Position numbers and translations under genes: made by a program. DNA of 5,389 bases from JAYXXU01 sp049301135 (GTDB lineage Bacteria > Pseudomonadota > Gammaproteobacteria > Pseudomonadales > Moraxellaceae). Where the stretch lies: contig JBAQKP010000234.1 of assembly GCA_049301135.1 (NCBI GenBank), forward strand, positions 1 to 5,389, given 5' to 3'. Positions 1-5,389 of the stretch are shown piece by piece. A model generated the notes under the pieces. It was not told where the DNA came from. It made no database searches and saw only the letters and a list, made by a program, of their open reading frames with translations. Position 1 is the first letter of the stretch. Every line of letters starts with the position of its first letter.

Positions 1-812
1 TGGCTATCTTGTCTAGACTGTCCAGCTTGTTGCTTAAGCCGCGCCGTTTCAGCAAAAAACCGCTGCCCACGCACACCAATATACGGCAGTAGCTGTGGAT
101 TGATTTGGTAACTTAAGCGCGAGGTCAGCTCCAGTTCGCTCAGCCCAGCACCTTGTTGCGTAAGTACATCCGTTTTGCCATACAGTCGAGTTTCAAGCTG
201 ATTACCCAGCTTAAAACGCCGTGTCAGTTGTAGGTCGTGTGCTAATTTGACCTGTAATGCGCTATGACCTTGCTCGGCCAGACGCAACTGTAGCGACGTT
301 TCAACCCAATACGGTGCAGTGCCTTCGATTCCCAGTACCGTGCTCGTGCGGTCGGCATCTTGATCATACTGGACACCGATTTCACCATTCCAAAATGCTG
401 AAATTGGCTGCCACCACAAGGCGGCATGTTCAGCATGTTGTAGACGATCTTCTGCAAGCTCACCTTCGGAGGTCAGTTTCAGTCGATGCCAATCTGAGCC
501 GATCCAAAAATCCACAGCATAGTGTCCCTCCCAGTCGCCATCGTGTCGCTGCGCCTCTATGGATTCAGCATCAAACTTCCAAGAAATCTGCTGACCCATC
601 TGGTGTTGATCGACCTGATGTTGCGCCGATGGATGCAAGTTGGACGAATGAACTTGAGTTGGTAGGGTAGGCGGCGCGGCATGTTCAGCATGTTCAGCAT
701 GTTCAGCATGTTCAGCATGTTCAGCATGCTCAGCATGTTCAAGCATGGCAGCAAAGCCATGCGTGGCGCTGCTGAGGAGTAGAGCAAGGCAAGTATTCGA
801 GATAATGTTCAT
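1..812 (-). CDS. copB: CopB outer-membrane copper resistance protein (C-terminus cut by window edge)
   Basis: I read this frame by hand: ATG at 812-810, 270 uninterrupted codons to the window edge, no stop. CopB proteins bind copper at the outer membrane and act with CopA in periplasmic copper resistance. Residues 1-22 form a Sec-type signal peptide (hydrophobic LALLL core, ending near GFAA). Residues 25-45 are seven perfect Glu-His-Ala triplets, followed by a His/Gln-rich linker to about residue 75. From about residue 78 the sequence matches the CopB barrel domain as I remember it: a GDWEGHYAVDFWIGSD strand, LTSEGEL, APYWVETSLQLRL, and near the edge GLSELELTSRLSYQI and LPYIGVRGQRFF. By family length perhaps 15-20 residues are missing. 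The start lies one base after the copA stop, so translation is probably coupled; only a weak GGGTGG-like site, within the copA 3' end, precedes it. Assignment is firm; copper binding by the EHA array is inferred. Confidence 0.9.
   Translation of the reverse strand, partial: MNIISNTCLALLLSSATHGFAAMLEHAEHAEHAEHAEHAEHAEHAAPPTLPTQVHSSNLHPSAQHQVDQHQMGQQISWKFDAESIEAQRHDGDWEGHYAVDFWIGSDWHRLKLTSEGELAEDRLQHAEHAALWWQPISAFWNGEIGVQYDQDADRTSTVLGIEGTAPYWVETSLQLRLAEQGHSALQVKLAHDLQLTRRFKLGNQLETRLYGKTDVLTQQGAGLSELELTSRLSYQINPQLLPYIGVRGQRFFAETARLKQQAGQSRQDS
678..740 (-). repeat. 9-bp tandem repeat (x7) encoding Glu-His-Ala array in copB
   Basis: Seven consecutive in-frame 9-bp units (GAACATGCT on the coding strand) encode CopB residues 25-45 as EHA x7. 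Five units are identical. The second carries GAG instead of GAA, and the last ends in GCC. The near-perfect nucleotide identity points to recent slippage expansion rather than old conserved coding. Unit loss or gain keeps the reading frame and would change the number of metal-binding histidines just after the signal peptide. Confidence 0.95.
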
Positions 813-813
813 A

Positions 814-2595
814 TCAGACCACCCGCACTTCACGGAACATACCGCTTTCCATGTGATACAGCAGATGGCAATGAAATGCCCAGCGCCCGACAATACCGGT
901 TACATCAAAGCTGACCTGCTGGGCAGGCTGTACCATGATCGTGTGCTTACGCACCTGAAAATCACCGTCAGCACTCCGCACCTCACTCCACATGCCATGC
1001 AAGTGCATCGGATGGGTCATCATCGTGTCATTGATCAACACAAAACGCACCCGTTCACCGACCTTGAGTAGGATCGGCTGCGCATCAGCATAACTCACGC
1101 CATCAAAACCCCACACATAACGCTGCATATTGCCGGTCAGTCGTAGGGTAATCGTGCGACTTGGGGAGCGTGGATCTTCCGAACCACCGACTGTGCGCAA
1201 GTCGGCATAGGTCAGCACACGGCGACCCGTCTGTGCTTGATGGCGCAGATTCACGCCTGCATCGTTGAGGTTGCGGCGTGGCTGATCGACCCGCATATCG
1301 ACCATTGGGTTACGGCTGGTCTGATGTTTATGCTGCGCGTGTTGGCTGTGTTCAAGCGGTCTATGATGTTGATGGTTGGCATGCTCAATTGGCTGTGCTG
1401 GGACAGTTTGCCCATGCTGCGCATGTGACATGTTGCCCATCATATCGTGCATAGCCAGCCACTCGGGTCGATCAAGTGTGGGGACGGGTGCAGTCAGTCC
1501 AGCCTCTTGATTCAAATAGGCATGCACATAGCCGCTGCGGTCGATATTTTGCGCAAAAATCGTGTACGCAACTTGGGTTGGCGTGATGAACAAGTCATAG
1601 GTTTCCGCCGGTGCAATCCGTAGTTCATCCACCGTGACCGGATGCACATCTTGGCCATCAGCAGCAATCACAGTCATCGGGAGCTCAGGAATCCGCACAT
1701 CAAAAATCGTCTGCGCACTGGCGTTGATCAGTCGAATTTTTAGCGGTTGATTTGGGATGACCTGCGCTTGCCAAGGCGTTGCGCTGGTTTGACCGTTGCA
1801 TAAATAGACAAAACTGCCCGCCGTCAAATCAGCCAGATCGGTCGGACTCATGCGCATCTGTTGCCACATCTGGCGCTTTTGCCATGCCTGTCGCAGGCCA
1901 AGCGCACTGATGTCCTGCACAAATTGCGCAACCGTAGGCGGATTTTGGTTGTCGAAGTGGCTTTCTTTCTTGAGCTTTGCCAACAATTGGGCAGGTTTGA
2001 TGTCCGTCCAATCGGACAGCATCACGATCTGCTCTTGCGGTGCTATTTGCGCTGCCGCTTGTGGTGGATCGGGCAGGTTAGTACGTGGTTGTTTTGGTTC
2101 GATCACAATTGCGCCGTATAGCCCAAGCTGCTCCTGAAATCCTGCATGCGCGTGATACCAATAGGTGCCGCTTTGTTGTAGCTCAAATTCATAGGTAAAG
2201 CTGCTGTGCGGCACAATCCCATCAAAACTCAGCATCGGCACACCATCCATCTGATACGGCAGCAGTAGGCCATGCCAGTGAATCGCGGTCATTTCGTCCA
2301 AGTGATTGATCACCTCGATATGCACTCGTTCGCCTTCGCGCATGTGCAGCGTGGGTGCAGGGAAGCTATCGTTGACCAGTACCGCCATGCGTGGTTGGCC
2401 GCTGATATTGATTGGGTGCTGGCGGATGTGCAGGGTGAAGTGATTGCCAGTCAGCACAGGGGCAGGCGTGGGCTGTGCCGTTTGGCTGTTGTGTGAGCCG
2501 ACTGCGGCAAGTGCCGAGTGTGTTAGGGTTGCACCGAGTAAGCTGGTGCTGCTCGCGGCCAAAAACTGGCGGCGACTCACAGATGAAGCAGACAT
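814..2595 (-). CDS. copA: CopA multicopper oxidase, Tat-exported copper resistance protein
   Basis: A 593-residue CopA/PcoA-type multicopper oxidase, full length for the family; it oxidises and binds copper in the periplasm. The N-terminus has a twin-arginine signal (SRRQFL at 7-12, hydrophobic stretch, likely cleavage after ALA near 30), fitting export of a folded copper enzyme. Copper ligand motifs are all present: HWHG (His106, His108), HAH (His148, His150), HPMHLHG (His528, His531, His533) and HCHLLYHMESGM (His575, Cys576, His577, His581, with Met586 as probable axial ligand of the type 1 site). Three cupredoxin domains are expected from these spacings. Residues 382-425 form a Met- then His-rich linker before the last domain, the usual place for the CopA metal-binding insert. 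Start choice: GAGG lies 7 bases before the ATG, and the Tat motif follows at once. It is first in the operon, with copB one base downstream. Regulation by copper is expected, but no sensor gene lies in the window. Confidence 0.96.
   Translation of the reverse strand: MSASSVSRRQFLAASSTSLLGATLTHSALAAVGSHNSQTAQPTPAPVLTGNHFTLHIRQHPINISGQPRMAVLVNDSFPAPTLHMREGERVHIEVINHLDEMTAIHWHGLLLPYQMDGVPMLSFDGIVPHSSFTYEFELQQSGTYWYHAHAGFQEQLGLYGAIVIEPKQPRTNLPDPPQAAAQIAPQEQIVMLSDWTDIKPAQLLAKLKKESHFDNQNPPTVAQFVQDISALGLRQAWQKRQMWQQMRMSPTDLADLTAGSFVYLCNGQTSATPWQAQVIPNQPLKIRLINASAQTIFDVRIPELPMTVIAADGQDVHPVTVDELRIAPAETYDLFITPTQVAYTIFAQNIDRSGYVHAYLNQEAGLTAPVPTLDRPEWLAMHDMMGNMSHAQHGQTVPAQPIEHANHQHHRPLEHSQHAQHKHQTSRNPMVDMRVDQPRRNLNDAGVNLRHQAQTGRRVLTYADLRTVGGSEDPRSPSRTITLRLTGNMQRYVWGFDGVSYADAQPILLKVGERVRFVLINDTMMTHPMHLHGMWSEVRSADGDFQVRKHTIMVQPAQQVSFDVTGIVGRWAFHCHLLYHMESGMFREVRVV
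1321..1452 (-). other. Met/His-rich metal-binding segment of CopA
   Basis: This stretch encodes CopA residues 382-425. A methionine cluster (MHDMMGNMSH, 382-391) is followed by a dense histidine tract (HANHQHH at 405-411, then His416, 419, 422 and 424). Copper-resistance CopA proteins of the Pseudomonas type carry Met-rich DHxxMxxM-like repeats here. This one leans towards histidine, which would favour Cu(II) over Cu(I); that preference is inferred from ligand chemistry, not shown. Confidence 0.7.
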
Positions 2596-2843
2596 GATTA
2601 GACCTCATCAATATCTAGAAAAAGTTGGATTGGATTGAGATAATTGTTATTAGGCCAATAAACGGGGCGGGCGTTCGATGGGGCGACCATGCGCCAAAAG
2701 CAAGCCATGCCAACAGAATAAGCTACGCTAACAAAGATTGCGATGCCACTCAAGCCATGATTTGCTACGTTGCGCAAACTGAACGACATTGAAAAACCGT
2801 CTATATTGACGGGTGAAATAATGCTTTAACAGTGAGTCATGTG
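2596..2843. promoter_or_regulatory. divergent copA / lipocalin intergenic region
   Basis: These 248 bp separate the leftward copper operon from the rightward lipocalin gene and must hold both promoters. A TATATT hexamer at 2802-2807 could be a -10 for the lipocalin, but no good -35 sits 16-18 bases upstream. On the copA side there is a small dyad ATAA-TTG-TTAT at 2640-2650, about 45 bases before the copA ATG. The palindrome TTGCGCAA at 2770-2777, also part of a TTTGC...GCAAA inverted repeat (2761-2778), is a second possible operator. I could not find a convincing CueR-type or CusR/CopR-type box. These are weak signals only. Confidence 0.45.
2598..2789 (-). CDS. possible 63-residue leader protein upstream of copA
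   Basis: An ATG-started frame of 63 codons runs through the copA upstream region. Its stop TAA lies two bases before the copA ATG, and its last codons overlap the copA ribosome-binding site (GAGG). The product would have one membrane-like hydrophobic segment (about residues 13-32) and then a Pro/Asn/Tyr-rich tail (ARPVYWPNNNYLNP), with a single cysteine and no metal-ligand cluster. I do not recognise it. Small membrane or secreted proteins do precede copA in some proteobacteria, and the spacing would suit translational coupling. Against it, no clear ribosome-binding site precedes the ATG, and the frame occupies the space where the copA promoter must lie. It may be chance. Confidence 0.3.
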   Translation of the reverse strand: MSFSLRNVANHGLSGIAIFVSVAYSVGMACFWRMVAPSNARPVYWPNNNYLNPIQLFLDIDEV

Positions 2844-3410
2844 ATGAAAAAAAATCAAGCAAACCGATGGGCATTTTCTTTGGCAATCGCGCTTGGCGTG
2901 GGACTGATTAATCTACCCGCGCAGGCCAGTGACCAAGCCGTCACCAGTGTCGCCAAAGTGAACTTGCAGCAATACGCGGGCACGTGGTACGAAATCGCCC
3001 GCTTTCCGATGTTTTTCCAGCGCAACTGCGCCCGCGATGTGACGGCAACCTATAGTCTCAACCCCGATGCGACCGTCAAAGTCGATAATCGCTGTGTCAA
3101 AAGCAATGGTGAACAGATCGGATCGGTTGGTCAAGCGTATGCGGCCGATGCGACCAACAGTCAGCTCAAAGTCAGTTTTTTACCAAGTTGGCTGCGCTGG
3201 CTACCGGTCGGTGAGGGCGACTATTGGATTTTAAAACTGGATGCCAATTATCAGACCGTCTTGGTCGGCAGTCCGAATCGCAAATATCTATGGATCTTGT
3301 CGCGCCAGCCACAGCTTGATGAGCGTACCTATTTAAACTACGTTGATGCCGCGCGTAAACAAGGTTTTGACATTACTCAGCTGCAACGCACCACCCAAAC
3401 CCCACGTTAA
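2844..3410 (+). CDS. blc: Blc-type bacterial lipocalin, secreted
   Basis: A 188-residue lipocalin resembling E. coli Blc. Such proteins form a small beta-barrel that binds fatty acids or lysophospholipids in the cell envelope. The signature YAGTWYEIARFP (44-55, with the invariant GxW at 46-48) opens the barrel. VTATYSL (66-72), LKVSF (108-112) and the late motif KYLWILSR (147-154) match the family in order. Residues 1-28 are a Sec signal (MKK, hydrophobic core, LPAQA then SD). No cysteine follows the cleavage site, so unlike E. coli Blc it is probably soluble and periplasmic rather than a lipoprotein. Cys62 and Cys84 could form a disulfide. I chose ATG 2844 over the in-frame GTG at 2832 because it begins a standard signal peptide and an AGTGAG element lies 7 bases upstream. 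The ligand is unknown. The next gene follows at 21 bp. Confidence 0.9.
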   Translation: MKKNQANRWAFSLAIALGVGLINLPAQASDQAVTSVAKVNLQQYAGTWYEIARFPMFFQRNCARDVTATYSLNPDATVKVDNRCVKSNGEQIGSVGQAYAADATNSQLKVSFLPSWLRWLPVGEGDYWILKLDANYQTVLVGSPNRKYLWILSRQPQLDERTYLNYVDAARKQGFDITQLQRTTQTPR

Positions 3411-3431
3411 TTCGACCGATTGGAGTCAAGC

Positions 3432-3695
3432 ATGACCGAATTTCAACAGCTCAGTGCTGATCAGCAGCAAGCTCTAGAAGCCGCTGCATTTCGACGTTTG
3501 GTACAGCATTTACAGAAACGTACTGATGTGCAAAATATTGACCTGATGAACACCGCTGGTTTTTGTCGTAACTGCTTGTCCAAATGGTTACGCGAGGAAG
3601 CCGCGCAGCAAGGACTCGAAATCGACGATGCAGACGCACGGCAACAGGTGTATGGCATGCCGTACAGCGAGTGGAAAGCAAATTTTCAAACCTGA
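3432..3695 (+). CDS. DUF1244 family small protein
   Basis: An 87-residue cytoplasmic protein of the DUF1244 family, whose function is not established to my knowledge. The family hallmarks are present and in order: LEAAAFRRLVQHL (15-27), RTDVQNIDLMN (30-40), the FCRNCLSKW core with a CxxC pair (Cys45, Cys48), and the C-terminal VYGMPYSEWKA (73-83). The length is normal for the family. The start is ATG 3432, with GGAG 6 bases upstream; an in-frame TTG at 3420 would only add four residues and overlaps that site. It begins 21 bp after the lipocalin stop with no hairpin between, so the two probably share a transcript. The CxxC pair could bind a metal or be redox-active, but two cysteines alone do not prove either. 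Confidence 0.9.
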   Translation: MTEFQQLSADQQQALEAAAFRRLVQHLQKRTDVQNIDLMNTAGFCRNCLSKWLREEAAQQGLEIDDADARQQVYGMPYSEWKANFQT

Positions 3696-3708
3696 ATCGA
3701 TTTGTTTT

Positions 3709-3717
3709 TGCTAGAAT
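3709..3717 (+). promoter_or_regulatory. probable extended -10 promoter for the GAPDH gene
   Basis: TGCTAGAAT combines a TGn extension with a good -10 hexamer (TAGAAT at 3712-3717), just past the DUF1244 stop. No clear -35 hexamer lies 16-18 bases upstream, which extended -10 promoters tolerate. Transcription from here would begin near 3724 and give a leader of about 100 bases before the GTG start at 3824. Confidence 0.5.
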
Positions 3718-3730
3718 CTGCCGCTTCAAT

Positions 3731-3796
3731 TGGCCGATACCGATCCCATCGGCCACATCAGTCACCTATAAGGTGGTTGTTGCCTGCACAACACCT
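3731..3796 (+). promoter_or_regulatory. structured 5' leader of the GAPDH gene
   Basis: Three inverted repeats lie in the leader. The first is perfect: TGGCCGAT at 3731-3738 pairs with ATCGGCCA at 3748-3755 across a 9-base loop. The second is CACCT (3763-3767) with AGGTG (3771-3775). The third pairs AGGT-G-GTTGT (3771-3780, one bulged G) with ACAACACCT (3788-3796) around a 7-base loop. The second and third share 3771-3775 and exclude each other. None is followed by a T-run, so these are not plain terminators; a role in message stability or regulation is inferred. Confidence 0.45.
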
Positions 3797-3810
3797 GACA
3801 TCTGACCCAG

Positions 3811-3816
3811 AGAGGA
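3811..3816 (+). promoter_or_regulatory. ribosome-binding site deciding the GTG start of the GAPDH gene
   Basis: AGAGGA lies 7 bases before GTG 3824. No in-frame ATG occurs until Met14 of the encoded protein, and that codon has no comparable site, so the GTG start is preferred. Confidence 0.75.
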
Positions 3817-3823
3817 CACGTTT

Positions 3824-5278
3824 GTGAGCCAAGATAACATCGTTGCGCTAACCCAAGAACACATGGGGCGTTGGAAAAACCGTGAAGAAATCGCCGAGCA
3901 AATGATTGCCATCATCGGCAAATTGTATCGCGAAAAAGACGTGGTCTTGACCGTCTATGATCGTTCACTGGTCAATCGTTCGGTGATCCAAATTCTCAAA
4001 GCCCATCGTCGCGCACGGATGATTTCGGTTGAGTTGTCAGTGGTGGATACCATGCCTTTGGTGCTTGCACTCACGCAACGCGACAACTTGCCACCGTGTG
4101 AAATTGATCTGGGCAAACTCGCGATTCAGATGAAAGAAACCGGCCAAACTGCCGAGCAAGTATTGGATCAAGAACTGGCTGGGATTACCCCACGCATCGC
4201 CACTGCCCCAAAAGACGTGGTGCTGTATGGCTTTGGTCGGATTGGTCGGATTCTAGCGCGTCTGTTGGTCGAAAAAAGCGGCCTTGGTCGTGGCCTGCAA
4301 CTGCGTGCGATTGTGGTGCGTAAGTCATCCGAAAATGATTTGTCTAAACGTGCTTCGTTGCTGCGCCGTGATTCGGTGCATGGCAGTTTTGAAGGGACGA
4401 TTTCGATTGATGAAGAAAACGAAGCGATTATTGCCAACGGTCAATACATCAAAGTCATCTATGCCAATAATCCTGCCGATGTGGATTATAGCCAATACGG
4501 CATTCAAGACGCGTTGCTGATCGACAATACCGGCAAATGGCGTGACATGAATGGCCTGTCGATTCATTTGGGCTGTAACGGCATCTCGCGTGTGGTACTG
4601 ACTGCGCCAAGTAAAGGCGAGATGAAAAACGTCGTATTCGGTGTGAATCACAGTGACATTCTGGATTCTGATCAAATCATCAGCGCCGCCAGTTGCACCA
4701 CCAACGCGATTACGCCGGTATTAAAAGTCATCGACGAAAAATACGGCATCGAAAATGGCCACGTCGAAACCATCCACTCGTTTACCAATGACCAAAACCT
4801 GATTGATAACTATCACTCAGCCGACCGTCGTGGCCGTGCAGCGACTTTGAACATGGTGATCACCGAAACTGGTGCGGCCAAAGCCGTTGCCAAAGCACTG
4901 CCGCAGTTGAAAGGCAAGCTGACCGGTAACTCGGTACGCGTACCGACCCCGAACGTCAGTTTGGCGATTTTGAATTTGACCCTAAAAGCCAACAGTTCAG
5001 CCGAAGACATCAACGAATACATTCGTCAGATTTCGCTGCACTCGAACTTACAAGGCCAAATCGAATACACCAATTCAACCGAAGTGGTCTCGAGTGACTT
5101 TGTTGGCACGCGTTCGACCGGTATTTTTGATGCCCAAGCGACCATCGTGACCAACAATCATGCGACCTTGTACGTCTGGTACGACAACGAAGTCGGCTAT
5201 AGCTGCCAAGTGCTGCGTATCGCCGAGCAAATGGGTGGCGCAACCTATCCACATGTTCCGGCCAAAACCCGCATCTGA
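3824..5278 (+). CDS. gap: glyceraldehyde-3-phosphate dehydrogenase, long form with N-terminal extension
   Basis: A 484-residue GAPDH interconverting glyceraldehyde 3-phosphate and 1,3-bisphosphoglycerate in the cytoplasm. Residues 1-128 are an extension absent from the usual ~330-residue enzyme; long forms of ~460-490 residues are known in Pseudomonas and Acinetobacter. The NAD(P) fold starts at VVLYGFGRIGR (132-142). The catalytic core has SAASCTTN (Cys291 nucleophile) and His318 in ETIHSF. Further motifs are DRRGRAA (334-340), GAAKAV (350-355), LTGNSVRVPTPNVS (366-379) and the C-terminal WYDNEVGYS (452-460). The acidic residue that ends the second strand in NAD-specific enzymes appears replaced by Arg166-Lys167 (AIVVRKSS), so NADP use is possible. 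The start is GTG, supported by AGAGGA 7 bases upstream. It has its own promoter and terminator and looks monocistronic. Family is certain; direction (glycolysis or gluconeogenesis) and cofactor are not visible. Confidence 0.95.
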   Translation: MSQDNIVALTQEHMGRWKNREEIAEQMIAIIGKLYREKDVVLTVYDRSLVNRSVIQILKAHRRARMISVELSVVDTMPLVLALTQRDNLPPCEIDLGKLAIQMKETGQTAEQVLDQELAGITPRIATAPKDVVLYGFGRIGRILARLLVEKSGLGRGLQLRAIVVRKSSENDLSKRASLLRRDSVHGSFEGTISIDEENEAIIANGQYIKVIYANNPADVDYSQYGIQDALLIDNTGKWRDMNGLSIHLGCNGISRVVLTAPSKGEMKNVVFGVNHSDILDSDQIISAASCTTNAITPVLKVIDEKYGIENGHVETIHSFTNDQNLIDNYHSADRRGRAATLNMVITETGAAKAVAKALPQLKGKLTGNSVRVPTPNVSLAILNLTLKANSSAEDINEYIRQISLHSNLQGQIEYTNSTEVVSSDFVGTRSTGIFDAQATIVTNNHATLYVWYDNEVGYSCQVLRIAEQMGGATYPHVPAKTRI

Positions 5279-5292
5279 TTGGGTTGATGTTT

Positions 5293-5311
5293 GACTCAAG
5301 GTTGAGTCTTT
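5293..5311 (+). terminator. first hairpin after the GAPDH gene
   Basis: GACTCAA (5293-5299) pairs with TTGAGTC (5302-5308), realistically as a 6-bp stem with an AGGT loop, followed by only three T. It starts 15 bases after the GAPDH stop. It is probably a weak terminator or a 3'-end stabiliser working with the next hairpin. Confidence 0.45.
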
Positions 5312-5313
5312 AG

Positions 5314-5353
5314 GCACTCTGGATCTGCGACTATTTCCAGAGTGCTTGATCTT
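5314..5353 (+). terminator. main hairpin terminator after the GAPDH gene
   Basis: GCACTCTGGA (5314-5323) pairs perfectly with TCCAGAGTGC (5336-5345) over a 12-base loop. The stem can extend by a wobble G-T and an A-T pair on the outside. The following TTGATCTT is only moderately T-rich, so it is an imperfect intrinsic terminator. Position just past the GAPDH gene and stem strength support the call. No gene is visible in the remaining 36 bases. Confidence 0.6.
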
Positions 5354-5389
5354 AAATTACTTTAAATTGCCACCATGTAAGCCACACTC

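Noticed and set aside
257..670. 137-codon plus-strand frame opposite copB
   Set aside because: It has no recognisable domain and lies antisense to well-conserved CopB coding sequence.
678..740. Short tandem repeats considered as a CRISPR array
   Set aside because: Units are 9 bp with no spacers and encode an in-frame peptide repeat.
557..787. Minus-strand frame with repeated Met-Leu-Asn units
   Set aside because: It reads the 9-bp copB repeat in the wrong frame; the EHA frame continues into a recognisable CopB.
1..812. copB considered as a truncated or frameshifted pseudogene
   Set aside because: The frame is open throughout and reaches the C-terminal barrel strands; the missing end is due to the window edge.
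745..1071. 108-codon plus-strand frame opposite the copA/copB junction
   Set aside because: It spans the antisense of the CopA C-terminal copper motifs and the CopB start; its His content mirrors those motifs.
2640..2650. Dyad ATAA-TTG-TTAT as a copper-regulator operator
   Set aside because: It is too short and AT-rich, and does not match CueR or CusR/CopR boxes as I know them; kept only as a remark in the intergenic entry.
3451..3765. 104-codon minus-strand frame opposite the DUF1244 gene
   Set aside because: It overlaps a clearly recognisable gene on the other strand and has no family resemblance.

Overview
The window reads as chromosomal DNA of a gammaproteobacterium. Protein style and gene set (a ~480-residue GAPDH with an N-terminal extension, a DUF1244 protein, a Blc-type lipocalin, a CopA/CopB pair) fit Moraxellaceae or Pseudomonadales best. 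That placement rests on recalled family resemblance, not on a search. All identified genes look intact except copB, which is cut by the left edge of the window.

Left half, minus strand (1-2595): a two-gene periplasmic and outer-membrane copper resistance operon. copA encodes a Tat-exported multicopper oxidase. After a single intervening base comes copB, an outer-membrane copper-binding barrel protein whose last residues lie outside the window. Both products carry histidine-rich, low-complexity metal-binding segments. In CopB this is a perfect seven-fold Glu-His-Ala array encoded by a 9-bp tandem repeat. A possible 63-codon leader ORF ends two bases before the copA start codon.

Middle (2596-2843): a divergent intergenic region that must hold the promoters of copA (leftward) and of the lipocalin gene (rightward). 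I see no convincing consensus copper-regulator box in it.

Right half, plus strand (2844-5278): a secreted Blc-like lipocalin, then 21 bp later a small DUF1244 protein with a CxxC motif, probably one transcript. Next is a 128-bp leader with an extended -10 element and several hairpins, then a GTG-started 484-residue glyceraldehyde-3-phosphate dehydrogenase. It is followed by two successive hairpins that probably form its terminator.

The copper operon forms one functional unit: oxidation and sequestration of copper in the periplasm and outer membrane. The lipocalin, DUF1244 protein and GAPDH have no obvious functional link to it. I found no mobile element, CRISPR array, RNA gene or clearly new system. 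The most interesting items are the EHA repeat, the copA leader ORF, the GAPDH leader structures and the GAPDH cofactor-site and N-terminal peculiarities.
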